A stretch of DNA of 64,000 nucleotides from an uncultured Bacteroidia bacterium (GCA_902774295.1 CACYHP010000001.1:558001-622000), one strand, 5' to 3'. Counted from the first letter of the stretch, positions 35,100 to 44,320 are shown. Notes: generated by a model from the sequence alone, not told the origin. Translations and numbers: made by a program.

Positions 35100-36170
35100 A
35101 TGTATAAACTTTTAATCGTCAATCCAGGCTCGACATCAACGAAGGTTGCTGTTTTCAATGACAAGGAACAGGTTTTCAAGAAGAATATCAAACATTCTGT
35201 TGAAGACTTGGCTAAATTCGATAAGATTGCTGACCAGTTCTCTTATCGTAAAGAAGTGATTCTCAATGAGTTGAAAAACGAAGGCGTTGACATCAACGGT
35301 CTCAGCGCTGTGGTAGGCCGCGGCGGTCTGCTTCATCCACTGACATCAGGTGTTTACGAGGTGAACGAATCTATGATGCGTGACCTCAAGGCTGCAACAT
35401 ACGGCGAGCACGCCTGCAACCTCGGTGGTCTCATCGCCAACGACATCGCCAAGGAATACGGTGTGAAGGCATTCATCGCTGACCCTGTCGTGGTCGACGA
35501 GATGGAAGAGCTGGCACGTTTCTCGGGTCACCCGCTGTTTCCGCGTATCTCTATCTTCCACGCCCTCAACCAGAAGATGATAGCCCGTCAGCATGCTGAG
35601 GCGGTAGGCAAGAAATACGAAGACCTCAACCTCATCGGTGTGCACCTCGGCGGTGGCATCTCGGTGGCGGCACATAAGAAAGGTCGCGTGGTGGACGTCA
35701 ACAACGCTTTGAACGGCGACGGTCCTTTCACACCGGAACGTTCAGGCGCTCTCCCGTCAGGACCATTGATGAAAGCCTGCTTCAGCGGCAAATACACCAA
35801 GAAAGATGTCGACCTCATGCTTAAAGGCCAGGGCGGCTTCGTGGCATATCTCGGAACCAACGACGCCCTCGAGGTCGAGAACGCAGTGAAGGCCGGCAAC
35901 AAAGAATGGGAGAAGGTGTACCGCGCCATGGCTTACCAGGTCGCCAAGGAAATCGGCGGTCTCGCAGCAGCAGCTCTCGACATGAACGTCGACGGCATCT
36001 TCATCACTGGCGGTATGGCTTACGACAAGACATTCTGCGGCATCGTGACCGAACACGTCGAGAAAATCGCCCCTGTATACCGTTACCCGGGTGAAGACGA
36101 GATGCTCGCCCTCGCCCTCAACGGCATCATGGTGCTCGACGGCAAGGCTGAAAACAAGAAATACGAATAA
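35100..36170 (+). CDS. buk: Butyrate kinase
   Basis: 356 residues, family length. Acetate/butyrate kinase fold (ASKHA): phosphate-1 motif LIVNPGSTSTKVAVF at the N-terminus, AVVGRGGLLHPLTSGVY, HLGGGISVAAHKKGRVVDVNNAL (phosphate-2) and FITGGMAYDKTF (adenosine-binding). It transfers phosphate from butyryl or branched acyl phosphate to ADP. Cytoplasmic, second gene of the ptb-buk pair. Confidence 0.96.
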   Translation: MYKLLIVNPGSTSTKVAVFNDKEQVFKKNIKHSVEDLAKFDKIADQFSYRKEVILNELKNEGVDINGLSAVVGRGGLLHPLTSGVYEVNESMMRDLKAATYGEHACNLGGLIANDIAKEYGVKAFIADPVVVDEMEELARFSGHPLFPRISIFHALNQKMIARQHAEAVGKKYEDLNLIGVHLGGGISVAAHKKGRVVDVNNALNGDGPFTPERSGALPSGPLMKACFSGKYTKKDVDLMLKGQGGFVAYLGTNDALEVENAVKAGNKEWEKVYRAMAYQVAKEIGGLAAAALDMNVDGIFITGGMAYDKTFCGIVTEHVEKIAPVYRYPGEDEMLALALNGIMVLDGKAENKKYE

Positions 36171-36205
36171 TTATTTTGATTGACAATAATCATTAACTGG
36201 TACGC

Positions 36206-36234
36206 GTAGAGACGCCACGATATGACGTCTCTAC
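36206..36234. repeat. Inverted repeat GTAGAGACG / CGTCTCTAC
   Basis: Nine-base perfect arms at 36206-36214 and 36226-36234, 11-base loop, between butyrate kinase and the OstA-like gene. There is no T-run, so it is not a classic terminator. Similar hairpins are common as dispersed repeats in bacterial genomes. Confidence 0.6.
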
Positions 36235-36256
36235 GGCGTATCCGTTGCAGTTGCAG

Positions 36257-37825
36257 ATGCGTATTATTAAAATCATAATCCTGACATTGTTTGTCTGTTT
36301 CTGTTGGACCCTTTCCGCCCAGCAGAACGGCAAGACGTTTGTCCATATAATGCACGCCGACTATCAGGTGTACGAGGAGTCGTTTGGCAAAGACATCGAA
36401 CGTCTCATCGGCAACGTCGTACTGCGTCAGGACTCGGCGTATTTTTACAGCGACAGTGCGCATTTCAACGAGAAAACACGTTATTTCGACGGATTCGGCA
36501 ACATTCATATCAAGGTGAATGACTCGACCGACATCTTCAGCAAAAAATGTAAGTATTCGGGCGACATCAAGATGGCTGAGCTTTTCGACGATGTCATCCT
36601 CAAAGATGACTCTACCACGTTGAAAACCAATTACATGACATACGACCGCAACAAACATCTTGCCACATATCCGCGTCATGGATCGATTACCAGAAACGAC
36701 AAGAAGCTCATTTCCCGAAAGGGTTATTACCGCGATGACATCCAGGTGGCTTATTTCCGTAAGAATGTGGTGGTGACAACGCCTAAAAGCCGAATGATTA
36801 CTGATACTTTGGAGTATCGTATCAAGGAAGAGAAAATGTATTTCTATGGCCCGACTACCATTTATTATGAAGATAATGTCCTTGTCGGAAACTATGGTTG
36901 GTACGATGCCAAACACGATGTCGCATATCTCGACAAAGGTGCGTCGTTGAGCAATCAGGGTTATTCAATCACTTCTGACTCAATGTTTTACAGTCGTAAA
37001 GCCGATTTTGCGAAGGCGATGAGCAACGTCTATATCGAGGATACGGTCAACAAGGCGATTGTGGAGGGCAATTATGCCGAGTTGTGGAAGAAACTGGGAA
37101 AGAGTTTCATCACCGACAGCGTGCGAGCACGTTATTTTGCTGATAAAGACACGTTGTATCTGCATTCTGACACCTTGTTTGTCTTTATGGATACGGTAGA
37201 GCAGAAAGCCAAGCAGATGCTGGCGTATTACAACGTGCGTTTCTATCGTCGTGACATTCAGGGAAAATGCGATTCGTTGAACTATTACGTTGCGGATTCA
37301 TGTGCCAAGATGCGAATAGACCCTATCGTCTGGGCCGACAACAGCCAGCTGCGCGGTGACTCCATCAACATCGTGATAGCTAACAAGTCGATTGATACGG
37401 TGCTGCTTTATCCGAATGGGTTTATCATCCAGAAAGACACCATCGAGGGCTTCAACCAGATTAAAGGTAAAACGATGATTGCCTATTTCAAGAACAATGA
37501 GCTCGACCATGTGTACGACGACGGCAATGCTGAGACGGTGTACTGGTTGCGTGAGGAAGACGGCACTATGATAGGCGTGAACGTGTCGCAGAGCGTTGCG
37601 ATGGATATCAAGATAGAGAAAAACCAGATCGTCAGAATCAAATATTTCAAAAAGACCAATGAGACCTTGTATCCTAAGGAGAAGATGAAGCCCGGCATTG
37701 AGATTCTGAAGGGCTTCGAATGGCTCGACGAGCTGCGGCCGACCGACCCTAACGACATCTTCCGCAAGGCGAAAAAGACGGAAAATGACACTGGAAAAGG
37801 CCGCAGAAGAGGGCGCCGGAAATAA
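36257..37825 (+). CDS. OstA-like protein, LPS-transport-related
   Basis: 522 residues from ATG 36257 (a TTG four codons earlier is possible). Signal peptide at about 1-20 (IIKIIILTLFVCFCWTLSA). The body consists of many beta strands of the OstA/LptA jellyroll type: IGNVVLRQDSAYFYSDSAHFN, FGNIHIKVNDSTDIFSKK, DDVILKDDSTTLKTNYMTY, repeated two or more times. LptA-type proteins bridge the periplasm and carry LPS from the inner membrane to LptD; a candidate LptD is at 44321. The long form of about 520 residues is typical in Bacteroidetes. The basic tail (GRRRGRRK) is unusual for an exported protein. Confidence 0.85.
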   Translation: MRIIKIIILTLFVCFCWTLSAQQNGKTFVHIMHADYQVYEESFGKDIERLIGNVVLRQDSAYFYSDSAHFNEKTRYFDGFGNIHIKVNDSTDIFSKKCKYSGDIKMAELFDDVILKDDSTTLKTNYMTYDRNKHLATYPRHGSITRNDKKLISRKGYYRDDIQVAYFRKNVVVTTPKSRMITDTLEYRIKEEKMYFYGPTTIYYEDNVLVGNYGWYDAKHDVAYLDKGASLSNQGYSITSDSMFYSRKADFAKAMSNVYIEDTVNKAIVEGNYAELWKKLGKSFITDSVRARYFADKDTLYLHSDTLFVFMDTVEQKAKQMLAYYNVRFYRRDIQGKCDSLNYYVADSCAKMRIDPIVWADNSQLRGDSINIVIANKSIDTVLLYPNGFIIQKDTIEGFNQIKGKTMIAYFKNNELDHVYDDGNAETVYWLREEDGTMIGVNVSQSVAMDIKIEKNQIVRIKYFKKTNETLYPKEKMKPGIEILKGFEWLDELRPTDPNDIFRKAKKTENDTGKGRRRGRRK

Positions 37826-37836
37826 TTTTTAAAAAA

Positions 37837-37868
37837 TTGTTACGATAATAATTTTTTTTGTATTTTTG
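37837..37868 (+). promoter_or_regulatory. Promoter of tRNA-Ala
   Basis: TTG 37837-37839, 21 bases, TATTTTTG 37861-37868, 14 bases before the tRNA. Confidence 0.55.
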
Positions 37869-37882
37869 CAGCGCAAAACTAA

Positions 37883-37955
37883 GGGGTATTAGCTCAGTTG
37901 GTAGAGCGTTTGAATGGCATTCAAAAGGTCAGGAGTTCGATTCTCCTATGCTCCA
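37883..37955 (+). tRNA. tRNA-Ala(GGC)
   Basis: 73 bases, full cloverleaf. Acceptor arms GGGGTAT and ATGCTCC pair with a G3-U70 wobble, the identity element of alanine tRNAs. D arm GCTC...GAGC, anticodon stem TTTGA/TCAAA around loop ATGGCAT (anticodon GGC), T arm AGGAG-TTCGATT-CTCCT. Discriminator A at 37955. CCA is not encoded. Confidence 0.96.
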
Positions 37956-37958
37956 CAA

Positions 37959-37986
37959 ACCGCTTGATTATCAAGCGGTTTTTTTA
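37959..37986 (+). terminator. Terminator of tRNA-Ala, overlapping stop of the convergent MauE-like gene
   Basis: ACCGCTTGA and TCAAGCGGT form a nine-base stem, TTA loop, then TTTTTTTATT. The T-run includes the stop codon (complement of 37984-37986) of the minus-strand gene. Confidence 0.85.
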
Positions 37987-38904
37987 TTGCAATGATAAAA
38001 TCATATTGTCATCCAAAATCCTGAAATCCCCGGCCTTCACCACTTTGCCGTCCTCGATGAAAACAAACAACGGGAACTTTCCGTATGTTATCGCCATGAA
38101 CTCCGGGGCAGGAATCTTCCAATGCTGATAATCGGAAGTTCCAGTGGCTTCAACGAAATTGGCAATAGCCTCATCGCTGCCTCCGATGATGAACTTCAGC
38201 CTGTCGTGACTGATGCCGTGCCTGTCAATCATCATCGTAACCTTCTCAGCGCCGAGACGACAGTATTTGCAGCCGGCAAGCGCATAATTAATAAGGTATC
38301 GGCCGCTCTGGATGCCAACGAAGGTAGAGTCGCTCATGCTCTCGTAAAACGCCACAGTGTTTACGTTTTCCTTTTCAGAATAAATCCTGTTGTAAATCAC
38401 GTCCATCGGGAGTAAAACGAAAGATACAACCAGCGAAACCACTATAGTTGAAGCGACAAGCCATTTTTTTAAAAGGGGTTTATAATCATGGCTTTGTTCT
38501 TTTCTGATAAAGAGAAGCAGTGCTATCGTGATGAGGTTTTTCACTATAGACTGCCTCGGGTCGAGCTCGATGAGACTGCCGAAACAATGGCAGTTGCTGT
38601 CGTTTCGGAAGATGGCGGCGTAAACCAGAAATAGCGTAAATCCGACCATCATCAGCATGGTGAGCCACCAGATTTGCTTGAAATAAATCTTAAGAATCAG
38701 GCCTAGGCCTATCATCAATTCGATGAAAATCAACAGGCGCGAGAAGAACGTCGTCCAGGTGTAGCTGAAAAGCCCGAAGCTGTATATGTACACCTCAAAG
38801 TTGTCTATCGACAATAATTTCAATACGGCTGTGCCGATGAAAAACACACCGAGCAACAGCCGTATCGTGAGTCTTGAGATATTTGAGAAGCTACTGTCTG
38901 ACAT
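37984..38904 (-). CDS. MauE/DoxX-like membrane protein with thioredoxin-like C-terminus
   Basis: 306 residues. Four or five membrane helices to about residue 175 with MauE hallmarks (LLLGVFFIGTAVLKLLSIDNFEVYIYSFGL, and the redox motif NCHCFGSLIELD). The periplasmic C-terminal part (205-306) contains GCKYCRLGAEKV, a CxxC motif of thioredoxin type, and an ending YGKFPLFVFIEDGKVVKAG. Family members move reducing equivalents across the membrane or assist disulfide chemistry. The start overlaps the 3' end of the AsmA gene by 14 bases, so the two form one transcript. Confidence 0.82.
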   Translation of the reverse strand: MSDSSFSNISRLTIRLLLGVFFIGTAVLKLLSIDNFEVYIYSFGLFSYTWTTFFSRLLIFIELMIGLGLILKIYFKQIWWLTMLMMVGFTLFLVYAAIFRNDSNCHCFGSLIELDPRQSIVKNLITIALLLFIRKEQSHDYKPLLKKWLVASTIVVSLVVSFVLLPMDVIYNRIYSEKENVNTVAFYESMSDSTFVGIQSGRYLINYALAGCKYCRLGAEKVTMMIDRHGISHDRLKFIIGGSDEAIANFVEATGTSDYQHWKIPAPEFMAITYGKFPLFVFIEDGKVVKAGDFRILDDNMILSLQ

Positions 38905-41900
38905 TTTCTTTCAAGGAGTTGGAAATAATCTTCTTTATCTCGGCGATCTTTTCCTCCTTGTAGTCGCGCTTTTCAGGTTTGAACATGTTTCTGTGTCTGC
39001 TTCTTCTGACTTTGAACTTCATGTTGTCGAAGTCAGGGCCTTTTATCTCGACGCCGAGTCGGCTGAGGATAGGCGGGCTGAGCACCGCGATGTTGTAGTC
39101 GTAGCTCATGTCGAGGTTATGGCGTCCGTAAAGCATGGCGGAGTATTTGTCCATCGAGACGGCGAAAGGATAGACGTCGATTTCGTTTTTAAACACTGTA
39201 AACTGCACGTCGAGGCTGTCGATTTTGTTGTCGGTTTTCTTGCTGAACATGAGCAGTCGTTTGATTTTATCGAAAGTCTCGCTGTCGAGCACCACGAGGT
39301 CGGAGCCTTCTATGCTGCAGGCGGCTTTAAGTGTGGAATATTTCGGCGTATAGTCGGATTTCAGGTTCGTCTCGGCTGCGAAGTGGAACTCTGCGTTGCC
39401 TGCGAACGATTTCAGCATCGGCACGATGGTGTCGAGGTCAGGAATCATCTTTATCATCTCGGCGATGTCGATGTTGAGCAGATGGAAGTCGAAGCCAGCG
39501 TAGAGATGGTTTTTGCGTTTCGATTTGTACAGTGCTGTGAGCTGCATCTCGGCAGCGTCGCTGGTGAAGCCCATCTCCTGTAACACGAGGACGCCGTCTT
39601 TTATGGTGATGTCGCCGCCCACGTTACGAATGCTCATGTCGCCTGCGATGGCGTTGTTTATTGTAGTGTGCAGTATGATGTCGACGCCGTAAGGCACCAT
39701 GAACGGGTTGTCTTCAGCGCCTTCTGCGTCACCTTCGGCGGAAGCTGTTTCTTGCGTCTCTTCTTCGCTGCCCATGCCGTTGAAGATGTCCATGAGCTGG
39801 TTCACGTCGGAGTAATCTGACGTGAAGTTGAACTCACCTCTGAGCAGCTCGTCGTTTTTAAAATGCTCGTAGAGGTTGGTCAGCGTGCCGTCAAGGCTGA
39901 AATCGGAGTTGCCGAGTTGAATGCGGCTGTTGTTGACATTCAGACCTTCGTCGGTATAGTTCAGGTCGATGGTAGGTATGAACACCTGCTCGCTGAGGTC
40001 TTGCATGGCGAAGACGGCGTTGCTCAGGTCGAGGTCGAGATTAGGATCCCATTGCACGAATATGTCTTCCTCGGTTTCGTCGTAATCTGCATTGGCGTTG
40101 AGTGCCAGCCCCTCTGTCGCGAAAAACATCTCGTCGCCCATGACGAAGACGAGCGAGTCGCTGCTGTATACCGCCGCGTATGATGTCTTGCTGTCGTTGG
40201 CTGATGGCAGCATGTAAGCGCTTCCTAAGGCGTTGTTAGAGCGTATCGCCATGTCTTCATAAACGAGGTCGGCATTGCTGAAGTCGAAGTCGGCAATAGC
40301 AGCCATGATGGCGGTGCTGTCGAGGACGTTCGACACCTGCGCGTTGATGTTGAAATCGGCAAGCGATGCTGTCATCATGTTGGTGATGTCGGCATTGATG
40401 TCGGTGCCGCTGAGCCTGACATAAGCCAGACCGTCGCGCAAAGTGTTGGATGTCGGGTTAGGCAACACGAAATTGATGTTCAGGTCGGATGACTTGAGGT
40501 TTATAGTGTCGGCATACTGAATGTCCATCCCGTTGAACTTGATGTTACCATTCAGTTTGGTGTTCATCAGGTCGAGCTCGGCAAACTGGTCGACGCTGCC
40601 TTTCACATTGATGTCGGCATTCATCACGCCTTGAGCGATGAGTTCTTCAGGCAGGAACGACTTCACATCGTCGAAGTCCACGTCCGCCTTGATGTTGAGG
40701 TTGCAGAGCATCTTGTCGAGCACGTCTCTGATGCTGCCGTTGGCGGCCACTGCGGTGTTGTTCATCCTTGCTTGGAACGACTTGATGTCGACGTGTGATT
40801 TCCCGTTGAGGTTGAGGTCGGTGTGAAGAGTGGTGTTCAAGCCGGTGATAGGGTAGGGCAGCTCTTCGGGCATCTCGAAGTAACCGTCGGTGAGCGTCAC
40901 GTTGGCTTTTATCGACGGCATCTGGTTCTCGCTGTAGGTGCCTTCCACATGTGTGCCGAGAATCAGCTTGCCGTTGACTTTGATGCCGCTGAGCAGGTCT
41001 TCTCTCATCTTTTCCGGGATAAGACGGATCAGGTCGTTGATAATCATCGTGTTGGTGCGAAGGTCCATGTTGAGTTTGATGTCGTCGTTCATCATGGCGT
41101 CGCCGATGAATTCGACTTTGATATCGTTGAGCTTTAACTCCGATTTCTCAAATTTTGCATAATTTTGATTCAGATCGAAATCGAGAGGGATGTTAAGGCT
41201 GATGTCGGCGTTGTCGGCATATTTGTCGCCGTCCATCAAAGCTGTCGCGTCATTGACGATGAGGTTGACGTTGCCTTTGAGATGCTCGTAGTTGTAGATG
41301 TCGCCGTTATAGCTTACGCCGAGGCTGTTGAGGTTAGCCATGATGTTGTCGTCGCCATGCATGAGAAACGCCAATGCTCCTGAGGTCAGGTTGACGTTGG
41401 CGTTGATGTCGTCGCCAGTCATCTTTATTTTTCCGTTGAGGACGATATTCTTGGCGGAGGCATCCATGTTGGTGGTGTCGTCGTTTATCATCGCTCTTAA
41501 GTCATTGATGGTAAGGTTGATGTCGCCTGTGATGAGTTCGTCTTTCACGTTGCCTTTGGCTTTCAGTCCCAGTCCGTCGATGTTGGCGATGGTGTTGGCG
41601 CCCAGGTCGGTGTAGCTGATGTTGATGTTGCTGAGTCTCAGTTTGTCGAGGTTGATAGCATAAGAGCTCTCATCGTTATCCGCCTCGTTCGGCTCCGCCT
41701 CACTCGGCGGGAAGATGTCGAAGTTGGTGTTACCTTCCTTGTCGAAGAACGCATTGACATCACCGCCGTTGAGATAGCAGCTATTCACGATTATCTCGTC
41801 TTCAAACAAGATTTTTTTCAGGTTCACCGACAGCAGGCACTCGTCGATGGCGGCGAGGGTGTCGGTGGTCCAGCCGTTCGTAGGGTTGATGAGCACAAGG

Positions 41901-42121
41901 TCTTTGATTTCAAGCCCCACGTCAGGGAATGTCTTGAACAAGGTGAGGTCCACCTTGCCGATATTATACTCGCAGGTGATGACCTTCGACGCGTATTTGT
42001 TGACCAGCGAGGTCAGGCGTTTCGGGCTCAGCACCAGATAAAGCGCTATGATAAGCGCTATGACAACCACGCCCAGTATTGAGGCGAGGCTTATCCATGT
42101 GACCTTGTATGCTTTTTTCAT
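38891..42121 (-). CDS. AsmA family protein
   Basis: 1076 residues. One N-terminal transmembrane helix (WISLASILGVVVIALIIALYLVL), then the AsmA N-terminal domain (TCEYNIGKVDLTLFKTFPDVGLEIKDLVL). The long middle is beta-rich and made of repeated strands of the form DINANVNLTSG, MNADINVKGSV, NGNIKFNGMDI. The C-terminal AsmA_2-like region contains IDSLDVQFTVFKNEIDVYPFAVSMDKYSAMLYGRHNLDMSYDYNIAVLSPPI. AsmA-like proteins are periplasmic bridges that move phospholipids between membranes. It heads an operon with the MauE-like gene. A short acidic low-complexity stretch sits at about 785-800. Confidence 0.92.
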   Translation of the reverse strand: MKKAYKVTWISLASILGVVVIALIIALYLVLSPKRLTSLVNKYASKVITCEYNIGKVDLTLFKTFPDVGLEIKDLVLINPTNGWTTDTLAAIDECLLSVNLKKILFEDEIIVNSCYLNGGDVNAFFDKEGNTNFDIFPPSEAEPNEADNDESSYAINLDKLRLSNINISYTDLGANTIANIDGLGLKAKGNVKDELITGDINLTINDLRAMINDDTTNMDASAKNIVLNGKIKMTGDDINANVNLTSGALAFLMHGDDNIMANLNSLGVSYNGDIYNYEHLKGNVNLIVNDATALMDGDKYADNADISLNIPLDFDLNQNYAKFEKSELKLNDIKVEFIGDAMMNDDIKLNMDLRTNTMIINDLIRLIPEKMREDLLSGIKVNGKLILGTHVEGTYSENQMPSIKANVTLTDGYFEMPEELPYPITGLNTTLHTDLNLNGKSHVDIKSFQARMNNTAVAANGSIRDVLDKMLCNLNIKADVDFDDVKSFLPEELIAQGVMNADINVKGSVDQFAELDLMNTKLNGNIKFNGMDIQYADTINLKSSDLNINFVLPNPTSNTLRDGLAYVRLSGTDINADITNMMTASLADFNINAQVSNVLDSTAIMAAIADFDFSNADLVYEDMAIRSNNALGSAYMLPSANDSKTSYAAVYSSDSLVFVMGDEMFFATEGLALNANADYDETEEDIFVQWDPNLDLDLSNAVFAMQDLSEQVFIPTIDLNYTDEGLNVNNSRIQLGNSDFSLDGTLTNLYEHFKNDELLRGEFNFTSDYSDVNQLMDIFNGMGSEEETQETASAEGDAEGAEDNPFMVPYGVDIILHTTINNAIAGDMSIRNVGGDITIKDGVLVLQEMGFTSDAAEMQLTALYKSKRKNHLYAGFDFHLLNIDIAEMIKMIPDLDTIVPMLKSFAGNAEFHFAAETNLKSDYTPKYSTLKAACSIEGSDLVVLDSETFDKIKRLLMFSKKTDNKIDSLDVQFTVFKNEIDVYPFAVSMDKYSAMLYGRHNLDMSYDYNIAVLSPPILSRLGVEIKGPDFDNMKFKVRRSRHRNMFKPEKRDYKEEKIAEIKKIISNSLKENVRQ

Positions 42122-42125
42122 ATAA

Positions 42126-42521
42126 CTAATTAACTCTTGTCAATGTGTATTCAGCTCTCCAACCGTCGTTGTTGTACTTCAACGTCGTCTCATTAAGAAT
42201 CAGGATGTTGCAGTATTGAGGTATCACTCCGGCTCCTGATTGATAAGTGATGATTTGTGTAAGCTTGTTGTTTGAGTCAAAACTCCATGTGAAGGTGTCG
42301 GCTTCGTCTTCCTGGACGTCGTCGGCCGGATTCCACATGTGGCCTGTTCCGTTGGCTTCGTAGACCTCATAATGACCGCCGTCGGCTGTCTTCCAACGAC
42401 CAACGATAAGCTCGGAATAAGTCTTTGAAGACGCAGTGTTGTCGTCTTTCTTCTTTGAGCACGATACCGTGAACAATGTCACGATAAACGCTGCCACTAA
42501 TAATAATGCTAATTTTTTCAT
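42126..42521 (-). CDS. Lipocalin-like lipoprotein
   Basis: 131 residues. Lipoprotein signal with lipobox TVSC (Cys-21), followed by SKKKDD. The rest looks like a small lipocalin-type barrel: LIVGRWKTADGGHYEVYEANGTGHMW, FTWSFDSNNKLTQII, LNETTLKYNNDGWRAEYTLTRV. This pattern is common among small Bacteroidales lipoproteins of unknown ligand. It ends four bases before the AsmA start, so it is probably co-transcribed with AsmA. Confidence 0.8.
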   Translation of the reverse strand: MKKLALLLVAAFIVTLFTVSCSKKKDDNTASSKTYSELIVGRWKTADGGHYEVYEANGTGHMWNPADDVQEDEADTFTWSFDSNNKLTQIITYQSGAGVIPQYCNILILNETTLKYNNDGWRAEYTLTRVN

Positions 42522-42535
42522 CTCTTTAAACTTTT

Positions 42536-42574
42536 AAACAGTAAACAGTAAACGGTAAACAGTAAACAGTAAAC
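42536..42574. repeat. 7-base tandem repeat AAACAGT, 5.6 copies
   Basis: AAACAGT repeats from 42536, third unit AAACGGT, ending inside the stop codon of the RidA gene. It forms most of the gap to the lipocalin-like gene and would lie in its leader. Confidence 0.9.
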
Positions 42575-42951
42575 TACATCGCCGCAATCATCTCAATCTC
42601 CACCATCACCTCTTTAGGCAGTGTGCGCACTGCGAAAGCTGCTCTTGCTGGAGGGTCCTGCTTGAAATATTTGCCGTACACAGCGTTCATGGCGCCGAAG
42701 TTGGCGATGTCGCTGAGGTAGCATGTCGATTTCACCACGTTGTCGAAGGTGCATCCTGCCTCTTTGAGGATGGCTTCGAGGTTTTTCATGACTTGTTCTG
42801 TCTGCTCGGTGATGCTGCCGTCGACGACGTTGCCTGTCGCCGGGTTTACCGGCATCTGACCTGAGATGAATAAGAATCCGTTAGCGGCAATGGCTTGGCT
42901 GTAAGGTCCGATTGCGCCTGGTGCGTTGTTTGTTGCAATAGCTTTTTTCAT
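42574..42951 (-). CDS. ridA: RidA family 2-iminobutanoate/2-iminopropanoate deaminase
   Basis: 125 residues from ATG 42951. Typical RidA: NAPGAIGPYSQAIAANGFLFISGQMP at the N-terminus, MKNLEAILKEAGCTFDNVVKSTCYLSDI, and the active-site Arg in PPARAAFAVRTLPKEVMVEIEMIA. It hydrolyses reactive enamines and imines from PLP enzymes such as threonine dehydratase, in the cytoplasm. Its ATG overlaps the stop of the transglycosylase gene by four bases, an odd partner for a metabolic enzyme. Confidence 0.95.
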   Translation of the reverse strand: MKKAIATNNAPGAIGPYSQAIAANGFLFISGQMPVNPATGNVVDGSITEQTEQVMKNLEAILKEAGCTFDNVVKSTCYLSDIANFGAMNAVYGKYFKQDPPARAAFAVRTLPKEVMVEIEMIAAM

Positions 42952-44129
42952 TTTAACCAATTTTTAAAATTATTCATTCTTTCTGTTACTTTTCTGATGT
43001 AATTCTGCGTCTCTGGCAGGAGGTTTTTCTCGAGGTATTTGAAGTATTGGTCGTACGACATCGCGTTGATTTGCGGTATCGCCTTGCCTATCTTGGTGTC
43101 GCCTCTCAGTGCCTTAGCCAGGTTGCCTGCTCCTGTGTTGTACGATGCGATGACGCACAGGTTCTGCTTCTCCACGCTGTTGACGCCGGTGAAATATCTT
43201 TTTTTCAGGAGATAGAGGTAATGTACGCCCATCTCGATGTTGTTTTCCGGCTCATAGAGGTAGTTGCCTGTTGGTGCTGAGAACGGTTTCTTGAGGCTTT
43301 GAGCGCAGTCGGCGCCTGCTGTACGAGGCACGATCTGCATCAGGCCGTAGGCTGGCACGTATGACTTTGCCTTCGGGTTGAACGACGACTCGGTCTGCAT
43401 GATGGCATACGCCAACGCCGGGTCGACATCCCATTTCTGACAGTATTTCTGGATTTCTTGCTTGTATTGCTCTGCGCGTGTGCGGATGTGGTCGGGAGCG
43501 AGCTCCAACTTGATTGTCACCACCTGACGTTCGACGTTGTCGTCGCCTTTGATGGTCTTCACCTCAGGCTTCACGTTCTCTACGATCTCTTTCACGTCCT
43601 CGTCGAGATTTTTCTCTGTCACCACCTCGCCTTTAGGTGTCACCACCTGGTTTTCGAGCACCGGCTTCTCCTGCAGAGGCTTCGCCTTCTCGACTTCAGA
43701 GTCGTAGTCTTTGGTTTTTCCTTTGTTTGTCAACAAAAACTTTAGTTTCTTCTCAATCTCTTTGTTATCTACCTTTTCGCCTTTTTCCTGTATTATCTCG
43801 ATGGTGGCCTCGCCGCTTTCAAAGTCCACGGTGCTTCTCGACTTGCCGTCGTCGGAATATTCCACCCAGTCTTTCTGCGTGCTCTCCTTCACGTTGCCTT
43901 TGCCCCATTTCTCGGCTCTTTCCTTGACAAATTTGGCGTAGGCGGCCTGCTCGGCCTTCACGTAGTCTTCGTATTCTTTCTGCATCCTGGCGATGCCCTC
44001 GTCCTGGTTTTTCTTCATCTGCTGCATCTTCTCATTCTGCTCGCGTTGATATCTTTCAAAATCCGTCTCCACCTGGGCGAAGCAGCCGAAACAACTGAAA
44101 ACCAATGCAATCAATAATATTCTTTTCAT
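42948..44129 (-). CDS. MltC-like lytic murein transglycosylase
   Basis: 393 residues from ATG 44129. Signal peptide (RILLIALVFSCFGCFAQ; a Cys-containing end could act as lipobox). The N-terminal half resembles the MltC N-terminal domain, with a charged coiled coil (MQQMKKNQDEGIARMQKEYEDY) and STVDFESGEATIEI. The C-terminal SLT domain (about 230-393) shows the catalytic Glu in IMQTESSFNP, the AYGLMQIVPRTAG motif and SYNTGAGN. It cleaves peptidoglycan glycan strands to 1,6-anhydro products. Coupled to ridA by a four-base overlap. Confidence 0.9.
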   Translation of the reverse strand: MKRILLIALVFSCFGCFAQVETDFERYQREQNEKMQQMKKNQDEGIARMQKEYEDYVKAEQAAYAKFVKERAEKWGKGNVKESTQKDWVEYSDDGKSRSTVDFESGEATIEIIQEKGEKVDNKEIEKKLKFLLTNKGKTKDYDSEVEKAKPLQEKPVLENQVVTPKGEVVTEKNLDEDVKEIVENVKPEVKTIKGDDNVERQVVTIKLELAPDHIRTRAEQYKQEIQKYCQKWDVDPALAYAIMQTESSFNPKAKSYVPAYGLMQIVPRTAGADCAQSLKKPFSAPTGNYLYEPENNIEMGVHYLYLLKKRYFTGVNSVEKQNLCVIASYNTGAGNLAKALRGDTKIGKAIPQINAMSYDQYFKYLEKNLLPETQNYIRKVTERMNNFKNWLK

Positions 44130-44210
44130 ATCTTTAAAGATTAATTTCTGCAAAAATACTAATTTTTTTTAAATTATCCAAATTTTTATGTCATCCAAAA
44201 CTTTGTTTCC

Positions 44211-44311
44211 GTCATTTCGAGCTTGTCGAGAAATCCTCTATTTACGTAAACAATCGAATAATTCCGTTAATCGAAGATTTCTCCATTCCGCTCCGCTCCA
44301 GTCGAAATGAC
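44211..44311. repeat. Dispersed palindromic element, copy 3 (full length)
   Basis: GTCATTTCGA (44211-44220) pairs with TCGAAATGAC (44302-44311); inside, GAGAAATC (44229-44236) pairs with GATTTCTC (44275-44282). Shares AGCTTGTCGAGAAATCCT with the copy at 11901 and CATTTCGAGC plus GAGAAATCCTC with the one at 27691. Lies between the LptD-like and transglycosylase genes, with nothing else in that gap. Confidence 0.8.
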
Positions 44312-44320
44312 GGTGGAGTG

